A stretch of DNA of 64,000 bases from Paraburkholderia phytofirmans PsJN (GCF_000020125.1 NC_010676.1:2666001-2730000), one strand, 5' to 3'. Shown: positions 55,032-64,000, numbered from the stretch's first letter. The notes: generated by a model from the sequence alone, not told the origin. Numbers and translations: made by a program.

Positions 55032-56984
55032 TCATGCGGGTTCTATAGGCAATTTCATTACTTCGCGAATCATCTCGATTGCCCAAGGGTTCTCAAGTGA
55101 GGCCGTGTCGCCAAGCGGCTGCCCTTCGTATGCCCGCTTGATCAGACGTCGCATAATCTTGCCGCTGCGCGTCTTCGGCAGTTCGCCGACTACATACACT
55201 TGCGACGGTGCAAATGGCTTGCCGAGTCTGCGCGACACCATGTCTACGATCTGCTCACGGAATGCCACCGTACAGCGCTCCTTGTCAGCCACCACGAAGA
55301 CAACCAGTCGCTGACCTTTGACCGGATCACTTATGCCAACCGCAGCCGCTTCGGCGACTTCAGCAATCTCAACGATGACGTCTTCGATTTCCGACGGCCC
55401 GACTCGCTTGCCGGCAATCTTTAGCGTGTCGTCCGACCGGCCGCATAGTACAAACGCGTGATCGTCAAACTGGATTGCGAGATCGCCGTGGATCCAGACA
55501 TCAGGCACATTGCGCCAATACGTATCAAGATACCGCTCAGGGTTTTTCCAGAACGAACGTGTCATACCGACGAACGGCTCGAGTACAGCAAGCTCGCCAA
55601 CTTCACCCCGTACCTGCTTGCCGTCAGCGCCTCGAACATCGACACGGATGCCCGGTGCAATTGCATTAAAGCCTCCCGGCACGATCGGCTTGACAACGAC
55701 GTTCCCAAGCAGGCCGCCCGACACTTCCGAACCGCCAGTGAAATTGATTACCGGGCAGGCAAAACGCTCGCCGTACCAGCGAAAACTCTCTGAATCGATC
55801 ACCTCGCCCGCGGTGATGGCGAGACGTACAGACGAGAGATCGTCCGGTGCGATCGAAGACTCATGTGCAGAGAGCGTTCGAATCAGCGTTGGCGATGCCC
55901 CGAAGTGAGTTACAGCGTAACGACGGATCAGTTGCGGCAGACGAGACCAGTCGGGACAGTTTGGCGCACCGTCGTAACAGACGAGGGTCGCGCCACGCAG
56001 AAAGGCGCCCGCGATCGTGATGGGCCCGGCAACCCAGCCCATATCGGCCGGCCATAGCCACCTGTCACCCGCACCGAGGTTAAAGTACACCGCTGCGTCA
56101 TGCGCAATCTTCAGCGGAAAGCCGCCATGCGTATGCACAGTGCCTTTAGGCTTGCCAGTCGTGCCAGACGTGTAGACGATCATGCATGGCGTGTTGGCCT
56201 CGGCCGGAACAGCGTGATCAAGCGGTTCAGCGCGACCTGCGGCGAGGACGTCATACCAGTCCAGCGCGCCCGCATGCACGCTCCCTTGAGATCCGCGCAT
56301 TGGTTTTACCACCAGAACTTCCAGCGAAGGCAACGCTGGAATGCTCGATTCGATCGCGTCGCGCGTCAAAACCGGTTTGCCACGCCGCATGAATCCTGCC
56401 GTCGCGACAAGCCCCTTCGCATCGCACCCTTGCAGGCGCGCCACGATCGCATCTGCGCCAAAGCCAGAAAACAGTGGCACAGCGATCGCGCCAATATAAG
56501 AAAGAGCAAGATAGGTCACGACCGATTCGACACTGCTTTCCATCAACAGCCCAACGCAATCTCCCGGGCCCAACTTCGATGTCATCAAGCCCGCCGCGAA
56601 GGACTGAACGTCTTCTCGCAACTCGGCATAGGTACGCTGCGTCACGCGGCCGCTTTCGTCTTCCGCAATCAACGCGATACGCTGCAAACGCTCCTTATCC
56701 GCTTCACACTCGAAAATGCTGTCGACCCAATTTAGCTTGCCGCCCGGGAACCATTGTGGAAATGGCTTTCCGTCAGATAGATCAACGTACGCCGAATATG
56801 GAGCCTGCCAGCGGATGCCGAGCCATACCATCAGCCGGTGCCAATACTCGCCGGGATTTGCAATGGAGTACGCGTAAAGCTCGTCATAATCGCGTAGCCC
56901 GAGCGCCCTGATCAGCGAAGTCACCTGAGCGTTCGATACATCGGTGGCGGTCGGCCACCACACAGGATCGGGTTGTGAAGGCAT
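55032..56984 (-). CDS. Acetyl-CoA-synthetase-like acyl-CoA ligase
   Basis: This 650-aa ANL-family ligase has the ACAS N-terminal domain (PGEYWHRLMVWLGIRW, GGKLNWVDSIF), the phosphate loop YTSGTTGKPKGTVHTHGG, WPADMGWVAGPI, INFTGGSEVSGG and the hinge LCGRSDDTLKIAGKRVGPSE. The catalytic lysine is in KTRSGKIMRRLI. The length fits short-chain acid ligases, but the acid is unknown. It follows LivF by 19 bp in the TetR-controlled operon, so the imported compound or its first product is probably activated here. Confidence 0.92.
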   Translation of the reverse strand: MPSQPDPVWWPTATDVSNAQVTSLIRALGLRDYDELYAYSIANPGEYWHRLMVWLGIRWQAPYSAYVDLSDGKPFPQWFPGGKLNWVDSIFECEADKERLQRIALIAEDESGRVTQRTYAELREDVQSFAAGLMTSKLGPGDCVGLLMESSVESVVTYLALSYIGAIAVPLFSGFGADAIVARLQGCDAKGLVATAGFMRRGKPVLTRDAIESSIPALPSLEVLVVKPMRGSQGSVHAGALDWYDVLAAGRAEPLDHAVPAEANTPCMIVYTSGTTGKPKGTVHTHGGFPLKIAHDAAVYFNLGAGDRWLWPADMGWVAGPITIAGAFLRGATLVCYDGAPNCPDWSRLPQLIRRYAVTHFGASPTLIRTLSAHESSIAPDDLSSVRLAITAGEVIDSESFRWYGERFACPVINFTGGSEVSGGLLGNVVVKPIVPGGFNAIAPGIRVDVRGADGKQVRGEVGELAVLEPFVGMTRSFWKNPERYLDTYWRNVPDVWIHGDLAIQFDDHAFVLCGRSDDTLKIAGKRVGPSEIEDVIVEIAEVAEAAAVGISDPVKGQRLVVFVVADKERCTVAFREQIVDMVSRRLGKPFAPSQVYVVGELPKTRSGKIMRRLIKRAYEGQPLGDTASLENPWAIEMIREVMKLPIEPA

Positions 56985-57003
56985 TGCGTAGTGCTCCGAA
57001 AAT

Positions 57004-57735
57004 TCAAAGTCCCAGATATGCCGCGTGGACGCGTCTGTCGTTTTTCAGCTCGGCGGAAAGTCCATGCATCACCACCGAACCGCGCTCAATCACGTATGCG
57101 TAGCTCGACAGATTCAGCGCGACCGACGCATTCTGCTCAACAAGGAGAACATTGACGCCTTCCCGATTGATGAGCTGGATCGTGTCGCCGATCAATTGCA
57201 CGACTGCTGGCGCCAGGCCGATTGTGGGTTCATCGAGCAACAGTAGCCGCGGCGACGACATCAGCGCGCGCCCGATAGCAACCATCTGCTGCTGGCCGCC
57301 GCTAAGCGACATCGCCGGTTGCCTGAGTTTCGCGGTCAGCGCCGGAAAGACATCGAGTACCCGTTCCATGTCCCGCTGAATTCCGTCGCGATTCCGGCGC
57401 AGATAGGCGCCCATCGCGAGGTTCTCGCGCACCGTCATGTGGGGGAACAAGCGCCGCCCTTCTGGCACCAGTGCGACACCGCGTTCGACGATCTGATCCG
57501 TGCGTAGCGACGCAATGTCCTCACCATCAAAGCGCCGTGTTCCGGCACACCCCGCCTTGAGATTCATGACGGCGTTCATCACCGAAGTCTTGCCAGCACC
57601 GTTCGAACCGATCAAAGCGACGACGCTGCCGCGCGGCAGATCCAGATCGATGCCGTCTACCGCAGTCACTCCGCCGTAGCGGACTTGCAACCCACGCACC
57701 TCGAGTAATGTTGTGATGTCGGTGTCGGTCTTCAT
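57004..57735 (-). CDS. livF: Branched-chain-type ABC importer ATPase LivF
   Basis: This 243-aa ATPase has Walker A GSNGAGKTSVMNAV, the signature LSGGQQQMVAIGRAL, Walker B LLLLDEPTIGLA and LLVEQNASVAL. Its start overlaps the LivG stop by 4 bp. It is the second complete importer of the window, distinct in sequence from the one at 11.6-15.3 kb. Confidence 0.94.
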   Translation of the reverse strand: MKTDTDITTLLEVRGLQVRYGGVTAVDGIDLDLPRGSVVALIGSNGAGKTSVMNAVMNLKAGCAGTRRFDGEDIASLRTDQIVERGVALVPEGRRLFPHMTVRENLAMGAYLRRNRDGIQRDMERVLDVFPALTAKLRQPAMSLSGGQQQMVAIGRALMSSPRLLLLDEPTIGLAPAVVQLIGDTIQLINREGVNVLLVEQNASVALNLSSYAYVIERGSVVMHGLSAELKNDRRVHAAYLGL

Positions 57736-58493
57736 TCCGATCTCCCCAAGTACGCTCCAATGACGTCAGGATTACTGCGCACCTCGTCGGCGTTACCCTG
57801 CGCGAGCAGCTTGCCGTAGTGCAATACGAGAAAACGGTCACACACGCCCATCATCGCCTTCATGTTGTGATCCACCAGCAGGATCGTCATGCCGTCCTCA
57901 CGGCAAAGCGTTCGGAACAACGTCAGCACTTTTTCGACTTCAACGGTATGTAAGCCGGTTAGCGGTTCGTCGAGACCGAGGAGTTTGGGCTCGGGTGTGA
58001 TTGCAATACCGATGCTCAGGATCCGTTGCAAACCATGTGGCAGACTACCTGCGGTCGCCTCCAGATGCTTGTCCAGACCGACGCGTTCCGCGATACGACG
58101 CGCGCAATCAACGCGCTCCCTACGCGAGCGGTAGCGACGCTGCGCCGCGACAGTGAGGTTTTCAATCACGGTCATTTCGCGAAAGAAACTGTCATGCTGG
58201 AACGTTCGCACAAGACCACGCCGACTGACCTGATACGGCGCCATCCCGGCGATACTTTCCCCCGCGAAGGAAAGGGTGCCGGCGCTCGGCTTCACGTGTC
58301 CGCTTAGCAGATTGAATGTGGTGGACTTGCCAGCGCCGTTGGGTCCGATCAACCCGAGAATTTCACCTGGCCGGATTTCGAAAGTCAGATCCGACACCGC
58401 GACGAGGCCGCCATACCGGCGCGTCAAACCGCGTGCTTCAAGCAATGCCGGTAGGCGCGTGGCTCCCTCGGCGATGGGCATATCAAGTTTCAT
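57732..58493 (-). CDS. livG: Branched-chain-type ABC importer ATPase LivG
   Basis: This 253-aa ATPase has Walker A GPNGAGKSTTFNLLSG, LVRTFQHDSFFREMTVIENL, the signature variant LPHGLQRILSIGIAI, Walker B LLGLDEPLTGLH and LLVDHNMKAMM. The signature LPHG departs from the common LSYG/LSGG. Overlaps of 4 bp on both sides show tight coupling with LivM and LivF. Confidence 0.93.
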   Translation of the reverse strand: MKLDMPIAEGATRLPALLEARGLTRRYGGLVAVSDLTFEIRPGEILGLIGPNGAGKSTTFNLLSGHVKPSAGTLSFAGESIAGMAPYQVSRRGLVRTFQHDSFFREMTVIENLTVAAQRRYRSRRERVDCARRIAERVGLDKHLEATAGSLPHGLQRILSIGIAITPEPKLLGLDEPLTGLHTVEVEKVLTLFRTLCREDGMTILLVDHNMKAMMGVCDRFLVLHYGKLLAQGNADEVRSNPDVIGAYLGRSE

Positions 58494-59470
58494 CCGAGTT
58501 CTCCGCTAGTCCTGTCCTTGGGCAAACCCATGTGCTGGGCGCCCGCACGGCGGCGGCGGCGGCACGCGACCCAACCAAGCATGTCGAGCATCCCACCGCG
58601 CACGCCGAGCATGGTCAGGATGATTACGCCACCGAATAGCACGTATTGCAGTGCACCCGCGCCTTGGACCACCTGCGCGACAACGGTAAGGAAGATTGCA
58701 CCTATCACGGAGCCGACAATATGCCGCTCGCCACCGACCTTCGCATACGCAAGCGCGTACACGGGGATCAGGAAGCTGAAATCTCCAGGGCTGATCACGT
58801 GATAGCTATACGCGTGGATCGCGCCCGCCGCACCCACCGCCAGTGCCGCAATGCAGAAACACACCAGCTTCACACGTAGAGCGCTAACACCAAGCGTCTC
58901 CACCACTTTGTCATTGTTGCGTATCGCTCGCATCAGCAAGCCAAACGATGACTTCTCTGCGACGAAAAAGCCGCTCACCAGCAGATAGCAGATGCCGACG
59001 CATAGCGCCGGCATCCAGCGATCGAGCGACATAGGCGCATAGATTCCGACCATCCCCGAATTACCGCCGACATAATCAATCCGCGTATAGGCAAGTCGAA
59101 CCACCTCCGTGAACGCGAAACCGATCAGCATGAAGTAAGGTCCCTTAACGCGTAGGGTGACCCAGCCGAACAGCAGGCCAAGCACACCGGCCGCAATAGC
59201 GGCGGTGACTACGACGAGCGGCACAACATCGAAGCCATTCGTAACTGCGATCGCAGTCACGTACGCCGCAAAGCCGTAAATCGCACCGCTTGCCATGTTG
59301 GTTTCGCCGATCAGCAACACGAAGCGCATCCCGGCGGCAAGCACTGCGTTAATCGCCGACCACACGACCAGCTGTGTCAGATACGAAGGTTCGGAGACAG
59401 CGAGCCACGCGATTGCCGCAGCAAACAGCGCAACGTTCCATAAGACGACGGAGCGGTTAATGTTGAACAT
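58490..59470 (-). CDS. livM: Branched-chain-type ABC importer permease LivM
   Basis: This 326-aa inner-membrane permease has GAIYGFAAYVTAIAV, LRVKGPYFMLIGFAFTEVV and SFGLLMRAIRNNDKVVETLG. The family GGxG coupling region is VGGERHIVGSVIGAIF. The first block lacks the usual SLGHA-type text, as in some acid importers. It overlaps LivH by 14 bp. Confidence 0.92.
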   Translation of the reverse strand: MFNINRSVVLWNVALFAAAIAWLAVSEPSYLTQLVVWSAINAVLAAGMRFVLLIGETNMASGAIYGFAAYVTAIAVTNGFDVVPLVVVTAAIAAGVLGLLFGWVTLRVKGPYFMLIGFAFTEVVRLAYTRIDYVGGNSGMVGIYAPMSLDRWMPALCVGICYLLVSGFFVAEKSSFGLLMRAIRNNDKVVETLGVSALRVKLVCFCIAALAVGAAGAIHAYSYHVISPGDFSFLIPVYALAYAKVGGERHIVGSVIGAIFLTVVAQVVQGAGALQYVLFGGVIILTMLGVRGGMLDMLGWVACRRRRRAGAQHMGLPKDRTSGELG

Positions 59471-60353
59471 GGCCGAGCATTCCTTGAGGGCGAATTAGAA
59501 GCAGCAGCGCAACAACACAGAACATCCCGATCGTCGCCATCGTGCCGTCGAAGTAATAGCCGACTACACTCTCGATCAACGCGATCGTGAGACCGCCGAA
59601 TATCGCGCCTGGGACAGACCCAAGCCCGCCGATAATGATCGTGATGAAGCCCTTTATCAGATAGTCGTTGCCTACCGCTGGGGTGATCACCGCAATCGGC
59701 GCGGTCAGGCAACCCGAGACAGCGGAGAGGAACGAACCGACCATGAAGCCGTAGAGGAGCGTGCGTTTGTCGCGAATGCCCTGCAGCGTTGCAGCGCCCG
59801 CATCATCTGCCGTGGCTCGGATCGCCCGTCCGAAACGCGTGAACGCTAACATCAGGTACAGCAACACCGTGATGATCACCGCAATTGCAAACACCACCAA
59901 CCGTTGCAATTCGATCGCCGCGCCGAATACGCGCAGCTCACCAGGCGCGATATTTGGCACCACGCGCGGCACCCCGCCGAACACCCACAGGAAAACGCCC
60001 TCGAAAAAGAGCAGCAGGCCAACCGACAGGATGAAAGATCCCACGGTGTCGCGCAGATAGTGTCGAAAACCGAACTGATAGACGAGTGCGGCGAGCGCCA
60101 GGACAGCGACGATAGAAATGGCGCTTGCGAAAGTGAATGCAAGGGCGACCCCCATGCCAAACGCCTCCCGTAGTGCAGGCACCAGCACGCTCGTCAAAAG
60201 CGCCCCAAGGGTGAAGAACTGGCCGTGCGCAAAATTGACTACACCCATAACGCCAAAGATAAGGGTCAGCCCTAAAGCGAACAGCACGTACACCGAACCC
60301 GCCTGCAGCGTGTTCAATGCCAATTGCACGATCAAAGCCATTGCGGTCACCAT
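59457..60353 (-). CDS. livH: Branched-chain-type ABC importer permease LivH
   Basis: This 298-aa permease has LNTLQAGSVYVLFALGLTLIF and the hallmark MGVVNFAHGQFFTLGA. FGRAIRATADDAGAATLQGI and GGLGSVPGAIFGG (coupling loop) are also seen. Start ATG 60353 is used; ATG 60341 is possible. It follows its binding protein by 46 bp. Confidence 0.93.
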   Translation of the reverse strand: MVTAMALIVQLALNTLQAGSVYVLFALGLTLIFGVMGVVNFAHGQFFTLGALLTSVLVPALREAFGMGVALAFTFASAISIVAVLALAALVYQFGFRHYLRDTVGSFILSVGLLLFFEGVFLWVFGGVPRVVPNIAPGELRVFGAAIELQRLVVFAIAVIITVLLYLMLAFTRFGRAIRATADDAGAATLQGIRDKRTLLYGFMVGSFLSAVSGCLTAPIAVITPAVGNDYLIKGFITIIIGGLGSVPGAIFGGLTIALIESVVGYYFDGTMATIGMFCVVALLLLIRPQGMLGHVQH

Positions 60354-60399
60354 CTAACAGGTTGTGCGATGCAGCGTGCGGGTTCCCCGCAGCGGGAAC

Positions 60400-61593
60400 T
60401 CAAGAACCGTTTGCGTCCGTCGATTTGACACGACGTACTTCGACAGTATTGCCATTCTGGATCTGCGTAATGATGACCGGCACCAGCAGTTGCTGGGGGG
60501 TTCCGTAGGTGGATTTTCCGCCGTATCCAACAGGACCGTAGGAGGTTTCAACGGTCGTGGTCGGCAGCGCCTTTGCGATTGCCCTGGGATCGATGCTGTC
60601 GGCTTTCTCTATACCGGCCTTAAGTGCCATCATGCCGTCCCACACTCCCATCTGAAGAATGTTCAGCGGCTCGTGAAGCACCTGCTTGGCCTGAGTGTCG
60701 AGGTCACGCTGCAGTGCAGTTGCAGTAGCTCCGGAAAAATCGGCAGCCTGCCCCATGTACACACCTTCCACACTCTTCCCACCGACCTTCACCAAGGTGT
60801 CGCTCCCAGTACCAGCCGGATACAACTTCACGCCATTCCAGCCTTGCACTGATAGCTCCTTGAACACGCTGCCCGCATCGCCAGGCGCAGATCCACCCAG
60901 ATCGACGGCATCGGTTTTTGAGTTTGCAAGCTTGGTGGCGATCGACTGAAACTCGGTTGTCCCGCGTTCGTAGAAACTGGAACTGACGACCTTCACGCCG
61001 AGCTTTGCCCACTCCTGCTTCGACTGAGCCTCAGCCTGCTGACCGGTCGAATCGTTCGGGTTAAGCAGCGCGACCGATTTGATATTCGGATGCTGGCCCC
61101 TGACAACGGAAAATAGCGGCTCGAAAATCTCATACGGTGTATTGGAATTCGTGAAGGTCAGCGGAAACTTCGGACCTTTGATCGATTTTCCCCACGCAGT
61201 AGTTAGAAGAATCACACCGGCGCGTTCCGAGAGACTTTGTGTCGCCTGCACAGGCGCAGTACCCAGGCTCTGCACGATGTAGCGCACCCCATCGCGGCTG
61301 ATCATTGCCTGCGCGCTCTGCGCTCCGCCCGCTGCTGTATAGCCGTTGTCGTAGGTCGTCAACTGCACCTTGTAGGTCTTTCCGCCGGCACGGACACCGC
61401 CGTGATCGTTGATATACTTCACCACCTTCTGACCCACCCAGTCGCACCCGATACCCCAGTTAGCAGCTGCTCCCGACATTGGCGAACTCACACCGAATTT
61501 CAGCACATCTTCGGCGATGGCTGGACTGGACAAGAGCGACATCGACAATGCGCCGCCTATGACACCAAGGCGCAGGCTGAGTTTGACCTTCAT
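60400..61593 (-). CDS. Branched-chain-type ABC importer, periplasmic binding protein
   Basis: This 397-aa binding protein has a signal peptide ending SSPAIA before EDVLKFGVSSPMSG. Domain features include KVVKYINDHGGVRAGGK and YKVQLTTYDNGYTAAG, and VALLNPNDSTGQQAEAQ in the hinge. ATG at 61593 has GGAGAC before it. It is the second gene of the TetR-controlled operon, after the SDR gene. The pocket sequence is unlike that of the protein at 6337, so a different ligand is likely. Confidence 0.93.
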   Translation of the reverse strand: MKVKLSLRLGVIGGALSMSLLSSPAIAEDVLKFGVSSPMSGAAANWGIGCDWVGQKVVKYINDHGGVRAGGKTYKVQLTTYDNGYTAAGGAQSAQAMISRDGVRYIVQSLGTAPVQATQSLSERAGVILLTTAWGKSIKGPKFPLTFTNSNTPYEIFEPLFSVVRGQHPNIKSVALLNPNDSTGQQAEAQSKQEWAKLGVKVVSSSFYERGTTEFQSIATKLANSKTDAVDLGGSAPGDAGSVFKELSVQGWNGVKLYPAGTGSDTLVKVGGKSVEGVYMGQAADFSGATATALQRDLDTQAKQVLHEPLNILQMGVWDGMMALKAGIEKADSIDPRAIAKALPTTTVETSYGPVGYGGKSTYGTPQQLLVPVIITQIQNGNTVEVRRVKSTDANGS

Positions 61594-61644
61594 GATACGT
61601 CTCCTAATTTATAGTTTGGTGTAACGTCACGGACCGAACGACAC

Positions 61645-62400
61645 TCAGACGATCGATGCGCCGCTGTCTACCGAGAGGATCTGTCCAGTCGTCAACCGCG
61701 ACTCGTCTGATGCGAGATAAAGTGCCATCTGCGCGATATCAATCGGTTCGAGAATGCCAAGCAGGTAATTCTCCGAGAGCCGCGCAGTCACCCCATCTTC
61801 AGCGAGCAAGCGCTCGACGCGTGGCGTACGCGTAATGCCTGGCGCAATCGCGTTCACACGGATCTTGTGCGACGCGTATTCGACGGCCATCGAGCGCGTC
61901 AACGCACTCACCGCACCTTTCGCTGCGGTATAGGCGTCCTTATTTGGCGACCCCATCAAGGCAAGGATCGACGACGTGTTGATCACCGAACCTCCTCCGC
62001 GTTTGATCAGCTCGGGAATACCGTGGCGGCAGCCCAGCCACGTGCCAAACAGGTCGACGTTGATACAGCGCCAGAACTCTTCAAGTGGCGCTTCGGTGAC
62101 CGAGGCATCTTTGGTGGACGAGCCCCCAACATTGTTGTAAAGCACGTCCAGTCCGCCGAACGCCTCGACTGCGTCGCCGATGGCAGCCCGTACACTGTCC
62201 TCCTGCGTTACATCAAGGGGAAAAGCAGCGGCGCGTCCGCCCTCTTGCTTGATTGCCTCGACGGTGCGGCGTGCCTCGTCGAAGTCGCGATCGCCGATCG
62301 CAACCTGACAACCCTCACGCGCAAACAGGTGCGCGGCGGCCGCTCCGATGCCTCCAGCACCTCCAGCGATGAATGCAATCTTATTGGCCAACCGGTTCAT
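61645..62400 (-). CDS. Short-chain dehydrogenase/reductase
   Basis: This 251-aa classical SDR has the NAD site AGGAGGIGAAAAHLF at residues 12-26, NNVGG, the Ser in INTSSILALMG and the full YTAAK catalytic motif (DAYTAAKGAVSALT). The C-terminal block TTGQILSVDSGASIV is normal. Unlike the SDR at 51481 it keeps all catalytic residues. It is the first gene of the eight-gene operon, with the palindromic operator 28 bp upstream of its ATG. Confidence 0.93.
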   Translation of the reverse strand: MNRLANKIAFIAGGAGGIGAAAAHLFAREGCQVAIGDRDFDEARRTVEAIKQEGGRAAAFPLDVTQEDSVRAAIGDAVEAFGGLDVLYNNVGGSSTKDASVTEAPLEEFWRCINVDLFGTWLGCRHGIPELIKRGGGSVINTSSILALMGSPNKDAYTAAKGAVSALTRSMAVEYASHKIRVNAIAPGITRTPRVERLLAEDGVTARLSENYLLGILEPIDIAQMALYLASDESRLTTGQILSVDSGASIV

Positions 62401-62427
62401 ATCGATGTCTCCGTCTGATTGTTTTAA

Positions 62428-62441
62428 ACTGAGCGCTCAGT
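62428..62441. promoter_or_regulatory. TetR-type operator ACTGAGCGCTCAGT, copy 2
   Basis: The same perfect 14-bp palindrome as at 53214-53227 lies 28 bp before the first ATG of the eight-gene operon. With it, the TetR gene at 53355 very probably controls both operons. Confidence 0.75.
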
Positions 62442-63014
62442 CACCATGAAAATTAGTATAGCAGCGCAGTAACAGGTGTCAACGCATCAACTAGCACCAG
62501 CGCCTCGGGATGTACCCTAGGTACCCTAGGTAATCACACCATGAATTTAAGGTTGATTAAGTGAGACTAATGCGAGCGACGTCATCTTTGTGCTCTGACC
62601 CACCGTAGCAGTACGTTATGATTTGCATTCTTGGCCAAAAGTAGTCGCCGCGCCCGGAAATTCGGCGCGCCGGTAATGTCTGTCGGCAGTACGACCACTT
62701 TCGCCGCTACGTGAGGTCAACACGATTGACACGGGGCAGTTAGCTGTAGCCAGTGCTAACGTATGACGCAGCATTGAACCAGTCGCGGGCACGGAAGGTT
62801 CGATTCCATAGCAGATCCAGAGTACTCTTTTTCAGCAGCGCACTCCCATTTCACGTTGCCTCAAACAGCCGCTGAGTCAAAACAACGGCTCCTCGTCTTG
62901 GTCCCATCGTCGGCCTGACGGTAGCTCGGCCTGCAACGACAATCCCCTTGAATCAGACCGGGCAAGCGGATTTCCGGGACTACAATCCAAAGACCCACTT
63001 GAACACACATGTCG
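62442..63014. other. 573-bp gap with a short tandem repeat, no gene
   Basis: No recognisable gene lies here. A 9-bp unit GTACCCTAG is repeated twice in tandem plus GTA (62512-62532), containing two AvrII-type CCTAGG palindromes. The upstream promoter of the SDR operon should be near 62440-62480. Confidence 0.45.
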
Positions 63015-63917
63015 TCAATAAGCCTTGCGGACTTCGCGCACGCGTGAGGCGTCGTCAAAAATCTTGATCACTGCCGTGTCGTCCAGGAGACCGTTGCCGG
63101 CATCTGCTGCGGACAAGAACATGCGATGCGCGCACTCAGTCAACGGAGCGATGAAGTCCGCACTATTGGCCATATCAAGCACCAGTCCCAGATCCTTTAC
63201 GAAAATGTTAAGCGCTGTGACCGGGGCAAAATTGTCAGCAATAACGTGTGGCATACGGTCCTGAAAAGCCCAGGAATTTCCGGCACTGTGTGTGATTACG
63301 TCGTACAGCAACTGCGGTTCAATGCCTTCGCGTTTGGCAAGCGCCATTGCTTCGGCCGCGACTGCAATGTGCACACCGCATAGCAGATTGTTGATCAGCT
63401 TGACCTTGGAACCTAAGCCTGCCTCGTCGCCGAAACGATATACTTTCGCAGCATAACCATCGAACACTTCTTGACATGCGTCGTAAGCGGCCTGTGGCCC
63501 AGACCCCATAATTGTCAATTTGCCCGCAGCGGCGCCTGCTACACCGCCCGACACTGGTGCATCGATCATCGCAACACCTTGCTCAGCAAGGCGCCTCGAG
63601 ATTTCAGCGGCAAACGCTGGCGCAACTGTGGAGCTTGCAATCACCACGCTGCCGCGCTTCAGGGTGGACAACAATGCATTGTCATCAAACAGTACCTGTT
63701 CCGTCTGCGCCGCATTGACCACAAGCACGATAACTACGTCTGAACATTCGCCGAGTTCAGCAAGACTGTGACATGCAATGCCACCCGACTGCGCGAAGTT
63801 CGCGAGCGCATCCGTGTTCAAGTCATAGCCCGCCACTGCAAAACCCGCGCCGAGCAGCGAAGCCGCAACGCCGCGTCCCATCGCACCCATTCCTACGATG
63901 CCAACCGTCTTTTTCAT
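63015..63917 (-). CDS. ltnD: L-threonate-dehydrogenase-like beta-hydroxyacid dehydrogenase
   Basis: This 300-aa protein has the NAD site VGIVGMGAMGRGVAASL, the intact substrate motif DAPVSGGVAGAAAGKLT, and the catalytic lysine in GSKVKLINNLLCGVHIA. VVNAAQTEQVLF, SAGNSWAFQDR and LNIFVKDLGLVLD match the LtnD branch (oxidation of L-threonate at C2) better than hydroxyisobutyrate dehydrogenase. It does not carry the 14-bp TetR palindrome; instead a GntR-like site lies 20 bp before its start. It is probably a separate unit whose partners continue outside the window. Confidence 0.87.
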   Translation of the reverse strand: MKKTVGIVGMGAMGRGVAASLLGAGFAVAGYDLNTDALANFAQSGGIACHSLAELGECSDVVIVLVVNAAQTEQVLFDDNALLSTLKRGSVVIASSTVAPAFAAEISRRLAEQGVAMIDAPVSGGVAGAAAGKLTIMGSGPQAAYDACQEVFDGYAAKVYRFGDEAGLGSKVKLINNLLCGVHIAVAAEAMALAKREGIEPQLLYDVITHSAGNSWAFQDRMPHVIADNFAPVTALNIFVKDLGLVLDMANSADFIAPLTECAHRMFLSAADAGNGLLDDTAVIKIFDDASRVREVRKAY

Positions 63918-63937
63918 TTGCTTTCCCGATAGGTAAA

Positions 63938-63950
63938 CTGGTTATACCAG
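63938..63950. promoter_or_regulatory. GntR/FadR-like operator CTGGT-TAT-ACCAG
   Basis: This perfect 5-bp inverted repeat around TAT lies just upstream of the LtnD-like gene. The core TGGT-N3-ACCA matches the two sites at 41816-41947. The rest of 63951-64000 shows nothing further. Confidence 0.5.
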
Positions 63951-64000
63951 AATTGACAATACTTTTTCCTGCCAGAAAACGCAAGCTAGGGCTAACATGG

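Overview
The window reads as an accessory replicon or genomic island of a Burkholderiales bacterium (Paraburkholderia/Caballeronia/Cupriavidus type). This is inferred from the two trimeric porins ending in HKF, the abundance of branched-chain-type ABC importers and LysR/TetR regulators, and the IS families present. Almost everything is catabolic (uptake, acyl activation, dehydrogenases, hydrolases) or mobile DNA. No rRNA, tRNA, replication, conjugation or CRISPR locus was seen.

Region A (1-18.9 kb) is a dense uptake and catabolism locus. On the minus strand lie the start of a gene cut by the left edge and an IlvD/Edd sugar-acid dehydratase. Next come a porin and an MHS-type symporter (plus), then a second porin, a periplasmic binding protein and a LysR regulator (minus). 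On the plus strand follow a DUF1330 protein, a glutamate-1-semialdehyde-aminomutase-like aminotransferase, a TIM-barrel sugar-acid isomerase and a complete LivHMGF importer ending in a strong bidirectional terminator. Facing it are a phosphotriesterase-homology hydrolase and a second aminotransferase (minus), with a divergent TetR regulator. Two ATTAC-N6-GTAAT sites link the LysR regulator to the binding-protein gene.

Region B (18.9-31.8 kb) holds unrelated loci: a BKACE (DUF849) pseudogene with two frameshifts, a Tat-type amidase, a degenerate sensor fragment, a chemotaxis receptor, an aldo-keto reductase/NmrA/esterase cluster with a divergent LysR regulator, and a LacI regulator.

Region C (32.6-36.0 kb) is a three-level IS nest: a complete IS481-family element inside an IS256-family element inside an IS5-family remnant. 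The target duplications of the two inner insertions are still readable.

Region D (36.1-43.6 kb) is a divergent catabolic cluster. The minus strand carries an FAD-linked oxidase, a CaiB/BaiF CoA-transferase, an SSS symporter and a hexapeptide gamma-carbonic-anhydrase-like protein. The plus strand carries an iron alcohol dehydrogenase, a NIPSNAP protein and, beyond the IS island, the 3' end of an alpha/beta hydrolase. Two GntR-like operators lie between the two arms.

Region E (44.1-49.2 kb) is an IS66 element, already mutated in tnpB and tnpC, split by an intact IS21-family element with a 5-bp target duplication.

Region F (49.8-64 kb) is a TetR-controlled catabolic regulon. One minus-strand operon has eight genes (SDR, binding protein, LivHMGF, acyl-CoA synthetase, hydroxyisobutyrate-dehydrogenase-like protein). 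A second has three (amidohydrolase, atypical SDR, acyl-CoA synthetase). The same 14-bp palindrome precedes both. A threonate-dehydrogenase-like gene closes the window. The substrate is unknown; the logic is import of an organic acid, CoA activation and oxidation. In the three-gene operon both the SDR and the amidohydrolase lack canonical catalytic residues, which makes it the most promising place to look for new biochemistry.
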